DNA of 64,000 nt from Streptomyces erythrochromogenes (GCF_036170895.1 NZ_CP108036.1:2852001-2916000); one strand, 5' to 3'; counted from the first letter of the stretch, positions 51,484 through 63,583 are shown. Notes: generated by a model not told the origin, from the sequence alone. Program-made: numbers and translations.

Positions 51484-51646
51484 GGGACTCTCCGTCCGCT
51501 CGGTTTGGTCGTTCCCCTCAAGGCTCCCGTCCGCCGCCGCCCGATTCGTCGTCGCGAATGACCATGTGTGTCTGCACCCTTCGATGTACCCGCACCTCGG
51601 CCGCTCCGCCGAGGTGCGGGGCACGTACACCCTGTTGGATGGGACC

Positions 51647-52831
51647 GTGACCGAGAAGAGCCTGCGCCCCCACCGTGACGACGTCCTCCTCGCGGTGGTC
51701 AGCGTCGCCGCGGGCCTCGTGTTCTGGTCTCTCGGCGTCTACAGCAGCCCCGGGCGCGGCTCGCTGCCGGCCTGGGCCGCCCTGGTGCCCCTCGTGGTGC
51801 TCGGCGCGATGGAGCTGTTGCGCCGCACCGCACCGCAGGTGACCCTGACCGTCGGCACGGTGGGGGTGATCGCCGACCAGTTCACCGTCGGCAGCCTCGC
51901 CACCGTCGTGATCTTCACCGACCTGATGTACGCGGCCGTCGTGTACGGGAAACCGGCCATGGCCCGGCGGCTCCCGGTGACCACCGGCCTGATCACCGTC
52001 GTCGTCACCATCGCCTCGCTGGCCTGGCTGCGCACCCCGCAGGCCCTGCTGATCGGCGCGGTCACCGGCATCGTGAGCTTCGCCCCGGCGCTGACCGGAG
52101 CCACCCTGCGCAACCACCGCGAGGCCGCCGAGGCCGCCCGGCTGCGCGCCGAGCAGACGGCGCTGCTGGCCGAAATGGACCGTAGTCAGGCCGTGGCCGC
52201 CGAGCGCGCCCGGATGGCCCGCGAGCTGCACGACATGGTGGCCAACCACCTCTCCGCGATCGCCATCCACTCGACCGCCGCGCTCTCCATCGACACGGCC
52301 GCGACCAGCCGCGACGCGCTCGGCGTGATCCGCGAGAACAGCGTGCAGGGGCTGGCCGAGATGCGCCGCCTGATCGGGCTGCTGCGGGACGCCGGGGGCG
52401 ATCAGGAGGCGGTCGCGGTGCCCTCGCTGGACGGCCTCGACGCCCTGATCGGGCAGGCCGGGACCAACGGCTCGGCGAGCGGGCTCACCTTCGTACTGCA
52501 CGACGACCGGCCGTCCGGGGAGCCGGCGGCGGCCCCCGTGGAGCTGGCCGCGTACCGGATCGTCCAGGAGTCCCTGACCAACGCACTCAAGCACGCGGCC
52601 CCCGGCACGGTGACGGTCCGCGTGGCGCACGAGGACGGGCTGCTGAGCGTGGTGGTGGACTCGCCCTACGGGGAGCGCCCGGGGCCCCGCGCGCCGGGTT
52701 CGGGCGCCGGGCTGATCGGCATGAGGGAGCGGACGGAACTGCTGGGCGGGAAGTTCACGGCGGGTCGGGCCGGCAGCGTGTGGCACGTGCGGGCGATCCT
52801 GCCCGCCGAGGAGAAGGCGGTGGAGATGTGA
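51647..52831 (+). CDS. sensor histidine kinase (HisKA_3/NarL type)
   Basis: 394 aa. Four or five membrane helices lie in the first 150 residues (VLLAVVSVAAGLVFWSLGV, WAALVPLVVLGAMELL, LITVVVTIASLAWL and others) with little periplasmic domain. Then HisKA_3 has RMARELHDMVANHLSAIAIHS with phospho-acceptor His195. The HATPase is VELAAYRIVQESLTNALKHA, with the G-box region GAGLIGMRERTELLGG. The open frame continues upstream to 51464; GTG 51647 is chosen because it starts the hydrophilic/first-helix unit and TTGGAT lies 6 nt before it. It is coupled to the response regulator by a GTGA overlap. Confidence 0.85.
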   Translation: MTEKSLRPHRDDVLLAVVSVAAGLVFWSLGVYSSPGRGSLPAWAALVPLVVLGAMELLRRTAPQVTLTVGTVGVIADQFTVGSLATVVIFTDLMYAAVVYGKPAMARRLPVTTGLITVVVTIASLAWLRTPQALLIGAVTGIVSFAPALTGATLRNHREAAEAARLRAEQTALLAEMDRSQAVAAERARMARELHDMVANHLSAIAIHSTAALSIDTAATSRDALGVIRENSVQGLAEMRRLIGLLRDAGGDQEAVAVPSLDGLDALIGQAGTNGSASGLTFVLHDDRPSGEPAAAPVELAAYRIVQESLTNALKHAAPGTVTVRVAHEDGLLSVVVDSPYGERPGPRAPGSGAGLIGMRERTELLGGKFTAGRAGSVWHVRAILPAEEKAVEM

Positions 52832-53481
52832 CCATCCGGGTGGTGGTGGCCGAGGACCAGGCCGCGGTGCGGGCCGGGCTGGTGCTCATCCTGCGCAGCG
52901 CGGGCGACATCGAGGTGGTGGGCGAGGCGGCCGACGGGGAGGAGGCGGTGCGCCTGGCCCGGGAGCTGCGGCCGGATCTCGTCCTCATGGACGTGCAGAT
53001 GCCCCGGCTCGACGGGGTGTCGGCGACCCGCCAGGTGGTCGAGGAGGGTCTGGCGGACGTGCTGGTGCTGACCACCTTCGACCTCGACGAGTACGTCTTC
53101 GGGGCGCTGCGGGCGGGCGCCTCGGGCTTCCTGCTGAAGAACGCGGACGCGGCGGAGCTGATGGCGGCCGTACGGACCGTCGCGCGCGGGGAGGGCCTGA
53201 TCGCCCCGGCGGTCACCAGGCGGCTGATCGCGGAGTTCGCGGCGCCGCGTCCGGCGCGCACCGGTCCGTCGCCGGAGCGGGCGGCGGCGGTCGCCTCCCT
53301 CACCCCGCGCGAGCGGGAGGTGCTGGCGGCGCTGGGAGAGGGACTGTCGAACGCCGAGATCGCCGAACGCCTGGGCATGGCGGAGGCGACGGCGAAGACG
53401 CACGTCAGTCGCCTGCTGGGCAAGCTGGAGCTGCGCAGCCGACTCCAAGCGGCGGTCCTGGCGCAGGAGTTGGGCATCTGA
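52828..53481 (+). CDS. LuxR/NarL-family response regulator
   Basis: 217 aa. The receiver domain has VVVAEDQAAVRAGLVLIL, phospho-acceptor Asp55 in DLVLMDVQMPRLDG, LTTFDLDEYVFGALRAGASGFLLKN. The C-terminal LuxR HTH is LTPREREVLAALGEGLSNAEIAERLGMAEATAKTHVSRLLGKLELRSR. GTG 52828 overlaps the kinase stop by 4 nt. Its targets are unknown; the chitinase gene follows, but DasR-type sites already explain that promoter. Confidence 0.92.
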   Translation: MTIRVVVAEDQAAVRAGLVLILRSAGDIEVVGEAADGEEAVRLARELRPDLVLMDVQMPRLDGVSATRQVVEEGLADVLVLTTFDLDEYVFGALRAGASGFLLKNADAAELMAAVRTVARGEGLIAPAVTRRLIAEFAAPRPARTGPSPERAAAVASLTPREREVLAALGEGLSNAEIAERLGMAEATAKTHVSRLLGKLELRSRLQAAVLAQELGI

Positions 53482-53499
53482 CGGACGACGGGCGGCACC

Positions 53500-53540
53500 G
53501 GTCTGGACCTCTTGACGGTTGGTCCAGACCTTTCTACTCT
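53500..53540 (+). promoter_or_regulatory. chiC promoter with two DasR-type (dre) sites
   Basis: The promoter is TTGACG (53512-53517), 17 bp, TACTCT (53535-53540). GGTCTGGACC (53500-53509) and TTGGTCCAGACC (53519-53530) flank and overlap the -35 zone and match the core TGGTCTAGACCA of DasR-responsive elements. Their centres are 21 bp apart, two helical turns. Streptomyces chitinase promoters are known for such repeats, where DasR represses until amino sugars are available. Confidence 0.8.
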
Positions 53541-53654
53541 CACGGCAACACTGTGGTGAGCGTGCCATGACAAAGCGTGCTCACGGGCGGCGCAGGTCCC
53601 ACCCCCATGTCGAAGTCGGCCCCACGACCGCGACGGACCTACGGAGGATCACCC

Positions 53655-55508
53655 TTGAGCACAGCATCCCCACCCCCCACCAGGCGCACCCGGTTCTTCA
53701 CCCGAGTCGCGGCGGTCGTCGCCGTGCTCGCCCTTCCCGTCACCGGGCTCGTGGCCCTGGCAGGCCCGGCCCAGGCCGCCGCGTCCGCGACCGCGACGTA
53801 CACCAAGGTCTCCGACTGGGGTTCCGGCTTCGAGGGCAAGTGGGTGGTGAAGAACACTGGCACCACCACGCTCAGCAGCTGGACCGTGGAGTGGGACTAC
53901 CCGGCGGGCACCTCGGTCACCTCGGCCTGGGACGCCACCGTGACCGGCTCGGGCACCCACTGGACGGCCAAGAACGTCGGCTGGAACGGCACCCTCGCCC
54001 CCGGGGCGACCGCCAGCTTCGGCTTCAACGGCACCGGCTCCGGCGCGCCCGGCGGCTGCAAGATCAACGGCGCCTCCTGCGACGGCGGCACCCAGCCCGG
54101 CGACAATCCCCCCACCGCTCCCGGCGCCCCCGCCGCGAGCAACGTCGCCGACACCTCGCTGACCCTGACCTGGACCCCGGCCACCGACGACAAGGGCGTC
54201 AAGAACTACGACGTCTACCGGGGCTCCGCCAAGATCGCCACCGTCACCGGGACCAGCTACGCGGACTCGGGCCTGACCAAGGGCACGACGTACACCTACA
54301 GCGTCACCGCACGCGACACCATCGACCAGACCGGCCCCTCCTCCGGCTCCACCACGGTCACCACGACCGGCGGGACCGTGCCCCCGGACCCGGGCGACAA
54401 GGTCAAGCTCGGCTACTTCACCAACTGGGGCGTCTACGGACGCAACTACCACGTGAAGAACCTGGTCACCTCGGGTACGGCGGGCAAGATCACGCACATC
54501 AACTACGCCTTCGGCAACGTCCAGAACGGCCAGTGCACGATCGGTGACGCCTACGCCGACTACGACAAGGCCTACACCGCCGACCAGAGCGTCGACGGCG
54601 TCGCCGACACCTGGGACCAGCCGCTGCGCGGCAACTTCAACCAGCTGCGCAAGCTGAAGAAGCAGTACCCGAACATCAAGGTGCTGTGGTCCTTCGGCGG
54701 CTGGACCTGGTCCGGCGGCTTCCCGCAGGCCGCCGCCAACCCGACCGCCTTCGCCCAGTCCTGCTACAACCTGGTCGAGGACCCGCGCTGGGCCGACGTC
54801 TTCGACGGCATCGACCTGGACTGGGAGTACCCCAACGCCTGCGGCCTGTCCTGCGACAGCAGCGGCCCGGCCGCCTTCAAGAACCTGATGCAGGCCGTGA
54901 AGGCCCGGTTCGGCGCGAACAACCTGGTCACCGCGGCCATCACCGCCGACGCCTCGGACGGCGGCAAGATCGACAAGGCCGACTACGCGGGCGCCGCGCA
55001 GTACACCGACTTCTACAACGTCATGACGTACGACTTCTTCGGCGCGTGGGCGGCCCAGGGTCCGACCGCCCCGCACTCCCCGCTGACCTCGTACGCGGGC
55101 ATCCCGCAGGCCGGCTTCAACTCGGCCGACGCCATCGCCAAGCTCAAGGCCAAGGGCGTGCCCGGCTCGAAGCTCAACCTCGGCATCGGCTTCTACGGCC
55201 GCGGCTGGACCGGCGTCACCCAGGCCACCCCCGGCGGCACCGCCACCGGACCGGCCCCGGGCACGTACGAGCAGGGCATCGAGGACTACAAGGTGCTCAG
55301 GAACAGCTGCCCGGCCACCGGCACCGTCGCCGGCACGGCCTACGCCAAGTGCGGCAGCAACTGGTGGAGCTACGACACCCCCGCCACCATCGCCGGCAAG
55401 ATGACCTGGGCCAAGCAGCAGGGCCTCAGGGGAGCCTTCTACTGGGAGTTCAGCGGCGACACCACCAACGGTGAGCTCGCGAACGCGGTCCACACCGGGC
55501 TCCAGTAG
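53655..55508 (+). CDS. chiC: secreted GH18 chitinase with CBM2 and Fn3 domains
   Basis: 617 aa. The signal peptide (residues 1 to about 41: RFFTRVAAVVAVLALPVTGLVALAGPAQA) is followed by a cellulose/chitin-binding CBM2 domain (about 45-142, KVSDWGSGFEGKWVVKN), a Fn3 domain (about 155-245, PGAPAASNVADTSLTLTWTPATD) and a GH18 domain (about 252-617). The catalytic motif DGIDLDWEYP has the acid/base Glu391. It degrades extracellular chitin. TTG 53655 is the start, with GGAGG at 53643-53647; upstream in-frame codons lie in the promoter leader. DasR-type sites predict induction by N-acetylglucosamine signals. I recall the same layout in S. coelicolor ChiC. Confidence 0.94.
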   Translation: MSTASPPPTRRTRFFTRVAAVVAVLALPVTGLVALAGPAQAAASATATYTKVSDWGSGFEGKWVVKNTGTTTLSSWTVEWDYPAGTSVTSAWDATVTGSGTHWTAKNVGWNGTLAPGATASFGFNGTGSGAPGGCKINGASCDGGTQPGDNPPTAPGAPAASNVADTSLTLTWTPATDDKGVKNYDVYRGSAKIATVTGTSYADSGLTKGTTYTYSVTARDTIDQTGPSSGSTTVTTTGGTVPPDPGDKVKLGYFTNWGVYGRNYHVKNLVTSGTAGKITHINYAFGNVQNGQCTIGDAYADYDKAYTADQSVDGVADTWDQPLRGNFNQLRKLKKQYPNIKVLWSFGGWTWSGGFPQAAANPTAFAQSCYNLVEDPRWADVFDGIDLDWEYPNACGLSCDSSGPAAFKNLMQAVKARFGANNLVTAAITADASDGGKIDKADYAGAAQYTDFYNVMTYDFFGAWAAQGPTAPHSPLTSYAGIPQAGFNSADAIAKLKAKGVPGSKLNLGIGFYGRGWTGVTQATPGGTATGPAPGTYEQGIEDYKVLRNSCPATGTVAGTAYAKCGSNWWSYDTPATIAGKMTWAKQQGLRGAFYWEFSGDTTNGELANAVHTGLQ

Positions 55509-55515
55509 GCAGACG

Positions 55516-55555
55516 GAAGCCGGGGAGACGGGTCCGCCCCCGTCTCCCCGGCTTC
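55516..55555. terminator. chiC terminator, 17-bp perfect stem
   Basis: GAAGCCGGGGAGACGGG (55516-55532) pairs perfectly with 55539-55555 around a 6-nt loop, 8 nt after the stop. Confidence 0.9.
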
Positions 55556-55608
55556 TTCATGCCGTCTCGCCGTACCCCGCCGGGGTACGGGGCCGTCGTA
55601 CCGGGCCT

Positions 55609-56055
55609 CTAGGCGACGTTCACCCGCTGGCCGGGCGGAGCCGCCTCCAGCCACGCCAGGAAGCCCGTCAGCGCGTCCTCGCTCATCGCCAGCTCCAGGC
55701 GGGTCCCCCGGTGGAGACAGCCGAGCACGACGGCGTCGGACAGCAGGGCCAGCTCCTCCTCGCCCTCCGGGGCGCGGCGGGCCAGCACCTCGATGGAGGA
55801 CCGCTCCAGCAGTCGGCGCGGCCGCGGGGAGTACGAGAACACCCGGAACCACTCGATCCGGTCACCGCTGTAGCGCGCGACCCCGTAGACCCAGCCCTTG
55901 CCGGAGATGTCCGGTTCCTCGGACACACCCCAGCGCATGCTGCAGTCGAAGGTTCCGCCGGACCGCTGGATCAGTCTGCGGCGCAGTCCGAAGACGAACA
56001 GCCCGATCACCACCAGGGCTACGACCAGGCCGCTCACAAGCAGAGCGAGGAGCAT
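55609..56055 (-). CDS. DUF2550 membrane-anchored protein
   Basis: 148 aa: one N-terminal membrane helix (LLALLVSGLVVALVVIGLFVFGL), then a cytoplasmic domain RRRLIQRSGGTFDCSMRWGVSEEPDISGKGWVYGVARYSGDRIEWFRVFSYSPRPRR. I recognise the family as DUF2550, habitually downstream of the ATP synthase operon in actinobacteria. ATG 56055 is 9 nt after AGGAGG; the GTG at 56061 is too close to it. The strong hairpin at 56111-56160 separates it from atpC. Confidence 0.85.
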   Translation of the reverse strand: MLLALLVSGLVVALVVIGLFVFGLRRRLIQRSGGTFDCSMRWGVSEEPDISGKGWVYGVARYSGDRIEWFRVFSYSPRPRRLLERSSIEVLARRAPEGEEELALLSDAVVLGCLHRGTRLELAMSEDALTGFLAWLEAAPPGQRVNVA

Positions 56056-56110
56056 CTTCACCGACCTCCTCGCTCATCGAATACGCATGAGAAAAAACGG
56101 ACCTGCATCG

Positions 56111-56160
56111 CCTCAGCCGCGACCCGGTCTGGAAAATTCCAGAACGGACCGCGGCTGAGG
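56111..56160. terminator. ATP synthase operon terminator
   Basis: CCTCAGCCGCG (56111-56121) pairs with CGCGGCTGAGG (56150-56160), and an inner TCTGG/CCAGA stem fills the loop. It lies 58 nt past the atpC stop on the minus strand. Confidence 0.8.
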
Positions 56161-56218
56161 TCTGCCGAGTCCCGAAGGTCGCCCCACGGGACTCAGCGGT
56201 TGAAACTCCGACGGGCGG

Positions 56219-56590
56219 TCAGCCCGTTACGGCGCGCAGCCGGACATCCGCGCGACGCTCGGCGGCCGCGTCGGCCTCCGCCTTCGCGCGCTCCAGTGCC
56301 CGCTCCGCACGCTGGACATCGATCTCGTCCGCGAGCTCGGCGATCTCGGCCAGCAAGGACAGCTTGTTGTCCGCGAACGAGATGAATCCGCCGTGCACCG
56401 CGGCGATGACAGTGTTGCCCTCGCTGGTGCGGATGGTCACCGGGCCCGATTCCAGCACACCGAGAAGCGGCTGGTGACCGGGCATGACGCCGATGTCGCC
56501 GGACGTGGTGCGGGCGACAACAAGGGTGGCCTCGCCGGACCAGACATTGCGGTCCGCCGCGACCAGCTCGACGTGCAGCTCAGCAGCCAA
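56219..56590 (-). CDS. atpC: F1Fo ATP synthase epsilon subunit
   Basis: 123 aa. The N-terminal beta sandwich is AELHVELVAADRNVWSGEATLVVARTTSGDIGVMPGHQPLLGVL, and the C-terminal helices are LLAEIAELADEIDVQRAERALERAKAEADAAAERR. It is the rotor stalk subunit that inhibits ATP hydrolysis. TTG 56590 is chosen because CGAGGAG precedes it at 7 nt; a GTG 21 nt upstream would place that ribosome binding site inside the gene. It is the last gene of the operon. Confidence 0.92.
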   Translation of the reverse strand: MAAELHVELVAADRNVWSGEATLVVARTTSGDIGVMPGHQPLLGVLESGPVTIRTSEGNTVIAAVHGGFISFADNKLSLLAEIAELADEIDVQRAERALERAKAEADAAAERRADVRLRAVTG

Positions 56591-56722
56591 GGTGGCTCCT
56601 CGGGTCACCACCCGGCGGGTCGGCCGGGTGTTGGGTCAAATTCTAATGGGCGTGGGGAGAGGGACGGGACACACCCGCCCCTCTCCGTCGAACCGGATGC
56701 GCTCCTCGCGGAGCGCGCCGGA

Positions 56723-59082
<2,360 letters not shown>

Positions 59083-59102
59083 GAGTCAGGTCCCTTCCGT
59101 CG

Positions 59103-60698
59103 TCACTTGGAGACGTTGACGGCCGGCACGTCCTCGCCCAGGAGCTTGCCGTCCGAGGTCTCGAACTGGCGCTTGAAGGCGGCGATGGCGTCAGCGATCG
59201 AGCCCAGGGTGTCGTCCGACATCTTGCCGCCGTCGGCGATGGAGGTGAGGAGGTCCTTGCGCTCGCGGCGCAGGTGCTCCAGCAGCTCCGACTCGAAGCG
59301 ACGGATGTCGGCGACCGGGACGTCGTCCATCTTGCCGGTGGTGCCGGCCCAGACGGAGACGACCTGCTCCTCGACGGGCATCGGCTGGTACTGGCCCTGC
59401 TTCAGCAGCTCGACCATGCGCTTGCCGCGCTCCAGCGAAGCCTTCGACGCGGCGTCCAGGTCGGAACCGAAGGCGGCGAACGCCTCCAGCTCGCGGTACT
59501 GGGCCAGGTCGACGCGCAGACGGCCGGAAACCTGCTTCATGGCCTTGTGCTGGGCGGAGCCACCGACGCGGGAGACCGAGATACCGACGTTCAGCGCCGG
59601 GCGCTGGCCCGCGTTGAACAGGTCGGACTCCAGGAAGCACTGGCCGTCGGTGATGGAGATGACGTTGGTCGGGATGAACGCCGACACGTCGTTCGCCTTG
59701 GTCTCGACGATCGGCAGACCGGTCATCGAACCGGCGCCCATGTCGTCGGACAGCTTCGCGCAGCGCTCCAGCAGACGGGAGTGCAGGTAGAAGACGTCAC
59801 CCGGGTAGGCCTCGCGGCCCGGCGGGCGGCGCAGCAGCAGCGAGACGGCGCGGTAGGCGTCGGCCTGCTTCGACAGGTCGTCGAAGATGATCAGGACGTG
59901 CTTGCCGGCGTACATCCAGTGCTGGCCGATGGCGGAACCGGTGTACGGCGCCAGGTACTTGAAGCCGGCCGGGTCGGACGCCGGGGCGGCGACGATCGTC
60001 GTGTACTCGAGCGCGCCGGCCTCTTCCAGGGCGCCGCGAACGGACGCGATGGTCGAGCCCTTCTGGCCGATGGCGACGTAGATGCAGCGGACCTGCTTGT
60101 TCACGTCGCCCGAGCGCCAGTTGTCGCGCTGGTTGATGATCGTGTCGACGGCCAGAGCGGTCTTGCCGGTCTGACGGTCACCGATGATCAGCTGACGCTG
60201 GCCACGGCCGATCGGCACCATCGCGTCGACGGCCTTGTAGCCGGTCTGCATGGGCTCGTGCACCGACTTACGGACCATGACGCCCGGGGCCTGCAGCTCG
60301 AGGGCGCGGCGGCCTTCGGTCGCGATCTCGCCGAGGCCGTCGATCGGGTTGCCGAGCGGGTCGACAACGCGGCCGAGGTAGCCCTCGCCGACGCCTACGG
60401 AGAGAACCTCACCGGTGCGCTGCACCGGCTGGCCCTCCTCGATACCGCTGAACTCGCCGAGGACGATCGCACCGATCTCGCGCTCCTCGAGGTTGAGGGC
60501 GAGACCGAGGGTGCCGTCCTCGAACTTCAGCAGCTCGTTCGCCATGGCGGAGGGCAGGCCCTCCACCTTCGCGATGCCGTCGCCGGCAACGCTGACCGTT
60601 CCGACCTCCTCGCGCGAGGCCGCGTCCGGCTGGTACGACTGGACAAAGGTCTCCAGTGCGTCCCGGATCTCCTCCGGCCGGATCGTGAGCTCCGCCAT
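59103..60698 (-). CDS. atpA: F1Fo ATP synthase alpha subunit
   Basis: 531 aa from ATG 60698. The nucleotide-binding but non-catalytic P-loop is GDRQTGKT (173-180), followed by [32 protein letters not shown] and [14 protein letters not shown]. The start is fixed by conserved [11 protein letters not shown] and the AAGGAGAG ribosome binding site. It is 20 nt upstream of atpG. A small GC-rich hairpin lies in the 129-nt gap after atpH. Confidence 0.98.
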   Translation of the reverse strand: MAELTIRPEEIRDALETFVQSYQPDAASREEVGTVSVAGDGIAKVEGLPSAMANELLKFEDGTLGLALNLEEREIGAIVLGEFSGIEEGQPVQRTGEVLSVGVGEGYLGRVVDPLGNPIDGLGEIATEGRRALELQAPGVMVRKSVHEPMQTGYKAVDAMVPIGRGQRQLIIGDRQTGKTALAVDTIINQRDNWRSGDVNKQVRCIYVAIGQKGSTIASVRGALEEAGALEYTTIVAAPASDPAGFKYLAPYTGSAIGQHWMYAGKHVLIIFDDLSKQADAYRAVSLLLRRPPGREAYPGDVFYLHSRLLERCAKLSDDMGAGSMTGLPIVETKANDVSAFIPTNVISITDGQCFLESDLFNAGQRPALNVGISVSRVGGSAQHKAMKQVSGRLRVDLAQYRELEAFAAFGSDLDAASKASLERGKRMVELLKQGQYQPMPVEEQVVSVWAGTTGKMDDVPVADIRRFESELLEHLRRERKDLLTSIADGGKMSDDTLGSIADAIAAFKRQFETSDGKLLGEDVPAVNVSK

Positions 60699-60744
60699 CT
60701 GGGTTCCCTGCTCTCCTTGTTGGGCCTGAAGCTTCTTAGGGGTC

Positions 60745-60761
60745 TGGGGGTGACCCCCAGG
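60745..60761 (-). other. short stem-loop in the atpH-atpA gap
   Basis: CTGGGGG (60745-60751) pairs with CCCCCAG (60755-60761) around three bases. It lies about 45 nt before atpA in the mRNA, close to an AAGAAGCTTC palindrome. It may limit read-through or protect an mRNA end, adjusting atpA-side expression relative to atpH. Confidence 0.5.
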
Positions 60762-60827
60762 AATCTTCTGCAAGTTCTGCACGGCCCAACCGGGCCGCTA
60801 GGAATGCTTTGTACTTTTGGTGGCTGG

Positions 60828-61643
60828 TCAGCCGGCCATGCGGCGGGACGCCTCTGCGAGGCGGTCCGCGATGGTGCCGTCGATGACCTCGTCGCCGACG
60901 CGCACCGAGATCCCGCCGAGGACCTCGGGGTCCACGTCGAGGTTCAGGTGCATCTGGCGGCCGTACAGCTTGGCCAGCACCGCGCCGAGACGCTGCTTCT
61001 GCACGTCGCTGAGCGGAACCGCACTGGTCACGGTGGCGACCATGCGGTCACGGCGCTCGGCGGCGAGCTTGGAAAGGGACTCGAGTCCCGCTTCCAGGCT
61101 ACGTCCACGCGGGTGCGTGACAAGACGGATCACCAGGCGCTCGGTGACGGCGTTCACCTTGCCGCCGAGCAGGCTGCGCAGCAGCTGGCTCTTGGCGGAG
61201 GCGGTCGCCGCGCGGTCGGTCAGCGCGGCACGCAGCTCGGTGTTCGAGGACACGATCCGGCCGAAGCGGAAGACCTCGTCCTCGACGTTGTCGAGCGCGT
61301 CGGCCTGCTGGGCCGCCGTGAGGTCGGCGGTGGCCGCCAGCTCCTCCAGCGAGTCCACCAGGTCGCGGGACTGCGACCAGCGGGACCGGGCCATGCCGGA
61401 CACCAGGTCGAGGGTCTCCCCGCCGACCTGACCGCCGAGCAGCCGAGCGACGAGCTCGGCCTTGGCCTCGCCGGCCTGCGCCGGGTCCGTGATGACCCGA
61501 CGCAGCGAGACCTCACGGTCGAGCAGCGCGGTGACAGCGGCCAGCTCACCGGCGAGCTTCGCCACGTCGACGGACGTGTTGTCCGTCAGCGCGTCGAGAC
61601 GCTCGCGCGCGGAGGCCAGCGCCTCGCGGCTCGCTCCGTTCAT
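60828..61643 (-). CDS. atpH: F1Fo ATP synthase delta subunit
   Basis: 271 aa, longer than the enterobacterial subunit (about 177) as usual in actinobacteria. It has SREALASARERLDALTDNTSVDVAKLAGELAAVTALLDREVSLRRVITDPAQ and the C-terminal VTSAVPLSDVQKQRLGAVLAKLYGRQMHLNLDVDPEVLGGISVRVGD. It joins F1 to the peripheral stalk b subunit. Its ATG overlaps the atpF stop by 4 nt. Confidence 0.94.
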   Translation of the reverse strand: MNGASREALASARERLDALTDNTSVDVAKLAGELAAVTALLDREVSLRRVITDPAQAGEAKAELVARLLGGQVGGETLDLVSGMARSRWSQSRDLVDSLEELAATADLTAAQQADALDNVEDEVFRFGRIVSSNTELRAALTDRAATASAKSQLLRSLLGGKVNAVTERLVIRLVTHPRGRSLEAGLESLSKLAAERRDRMVATVTSAVPLSDVQKQRLGAVLAKLYGRQMHLNLDVDPEVLGGISVRVGDEVIDGTIADRLAEASRRMAG

Positions 61644-62182
61644 CGGGCCGCCTCGGCCTTCTCCTCAAGCTCGCTGAGGAAGCGGTCGATGGTGCGGCTC
61701 TGCCGGGCGTGGTCCTCGAGGGACTCGCCGACGAGCTTGCCGGCCAGGTCGGTGGCAAGCTTGCCGACGTCCTGACGCAGCGCCTGAGAGGCGGCCTTGC
61801 GGTCTGCGGCGATCTGGGCGTGGCCGGCAGCGATGATCTCCTCACGCTGCCGCTGGCCCTCTGCGCGCAGTTCTTCCTTCAGCGCAGTGCCCTGCTCCAG
61901 CGCTTCCTGGCGCAGGCGCGCGGCCTCGTGCCGGGCCTCGGCGAGCTGGGCCTTGTACTGCTCCAGCACGCTCTGGGCCTCGGTCTGAGCGGCTTCCGCC
62001 TTCTCGATACCGCCCTCGATGGCCTCACGGCGCTCTTCCAGAACCTTGTTGATGTTCGGGAGGAGCTTCTTCGCGAGGAAACCGAAGACGATGACGAAGG
62101 CGATCAGACCGATGACGAGCTCGGGGATCGGCGGGATGAGGGGGTTTTCCCCGCCCTCAGCCGCGAGAACCATGAGGTTCAC
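61640..62182 (-). CDS. atpF: F1Fo ATP synthase b subunit
   Basis: 180 aa. One N-terminal membrane helix (LIPPIPELVIGLIAFVIVFGFLAKKLLPNI) is followed by a long amphipathic helix (EERREAIEGGIEKAEAAQTEAQSVLEQYKAQLAEARHEAARLRQEA) of the peripheral stalk. GTG 62182 has GAAAGG upstream; ATG 62173 is an alternative. It is coupled to atpH. Confidence 0.94.
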   Translation of the reverse strand: MNLMVLAAEGGENPLIPPIPELVIGLIAFVIVFGFLAKKLLPNINKVLEERREAIEGGIEKAEAAQTEAQSVLEQYKAQLAEARHEAARLRQEALEQGTALKEELRAEGQRQREEIIAAGHAQIAADRKAASQALRQDVGKLATDLAGKLVGESLEDHARQSRTIDRFLSELEEKAEAAR

Positions 62183-62224
62183 TTCAGTGCCTTTCGTCTA
62201 GTGGGCTGGTCGTGGATCCGAAGA

Positions 62225-62536
<312 letters not shown>

Positions 62537-63358
62537 TCAGTGGTGTTCGGCCAGCGCGCCCTGGATGAAGCTGCAGGCCAGGAGGACGAAGACGTACGCC
62601 TGGACGGCCTGGATGAACAGCTCGAAGGCCGTCATCACGAGCACCATGACGAACGAGACGCCGGCGTAGGCGATACCGATGCCGTTCAGCAGGTACCAGC
62701 TGGCGATGGTGAAGAGCAGCAGCAGGGTGTGACCGGCGAACATGTTCGCGAACAGTCGCACGGCGTGCGTGAACGGACGGACCAGGACGTTCGAGAAGAA
62801 CTCGATGACCATGACCATCGGCAGGACGGCGCCCAGCGACTTGTCGTAGCCCGTGAGGTTCTTGAAGCCACCGACGAAGCCGTGACGCTTGAAGGTCACC
62901 GACATCCAGATGACGTAGACGATCAGCGCGAGGATGGCCGGGTACGAGATGATCGACGTCACCGGGAACTGGGCCAGCGGGACGATCGACCAGACGTTGA
63001 GGATCCAGACGAGGAAGAACAGCGAGACCATGAAGGGGACGTACTTCTCGCCCTCCTTCTTGCCCAGCGTCTCGTAGACGATGCCGCGGCGCACGAAGTC
63101 GTATCCGGCCTCAGCGACCATCTGCAGCTTGCCCGGGACGACCTTCGGCTTCCGGAAAGCCATCCAGAAGAAGCCGACGATGATGACCGAGCCCAGCAGG
63201 GCCAGGAGCATCGTCTTGTTGAAGTAGAAGTTGCTGTCCGCGTCGCCGAAGATCGGCTGGAACAGGAACGAGTGCAGGCCGGGAGCCGGGAAGCCACAAC
63301 CGTCGAAGATGTGGCAGTCGGTCTCGAAGGCGAGCACCGTCGTCGGGTCAGCACTCAC
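62537..63358 (-). CDS. atpB: F1Fo ATP synthase a subunit
   Basis: 273 aa with five or six membrane helices. The essential Arg region is VRPFTHAVRLFANMFAGHTLLLLF and the last helix is FIQAVQAYVFVLLACSF. It forms the proton half-channels. GTG 63358 is chosen because AAGGAGCCCGCG precedes it; an upstream ATG at 63394 has no ribosome binding site and would put that motif inside the gene. Confidence 0.95.
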   Translation of the reverse strand: MSADPTTVLAFETDCHIFDGCGFPAPGLHSFLFQPIFGDADSNFYFNKTMLLALLGSVIIVGFFWMAFRKPKVVPGKLQMVAEAGYDFVRRGIVYETLGKKEGEKYVPFMVSLFFLVWILNVWSIVPLAQFPVTSIISYPAILALIVYVIWMSVTFKRHGFVGGFKNLTGYDKSLGAVLPMVMVIEFFSNVLVRPFTHAVRLFANMFAGHTLLLLFTIASWYLLNGIGIAYAGVSFVMVLVMTAFELFIQAVQAYVFVLLACSFIQGALAEHH

Positions 63359-63583
63359 CGCGGGCTCCTTCAGCGTGGCGCATAGGTACGGCAACCTCGT
63401 TGTGTCGGCGCGGCGAGCAGCCGCTGTTCGGCACTGGACTGGTGTTACGAATGATGGGGCGGCGATCAGGCATCGAGCCTCGCGATGGGACAGGCGTCAG
63501 CTCAGATGCCCGCGCCCGCAATGCCGCAGTTGGCACCGGACGATAGCAGGATCTCGAACGCCCACTTATCCCGGCCCTACCCT
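63359..63583. other. 225-bp gap between atpI and atpB
   Basis: No open frame with coding bias and no clear terminator-type hairpin. Only the atpB ribosome binding site is evident. It may hold a second promoter for the structural genes atpBEFHAGDC. Confidence 0.45.

Noticed and set aside
53577..53654. Longer chitinase start at 53577
   Set aside because: The added residues precede a clear GGAGG ribosome binding site and TTG start, and they would disrupt the signal peptide.
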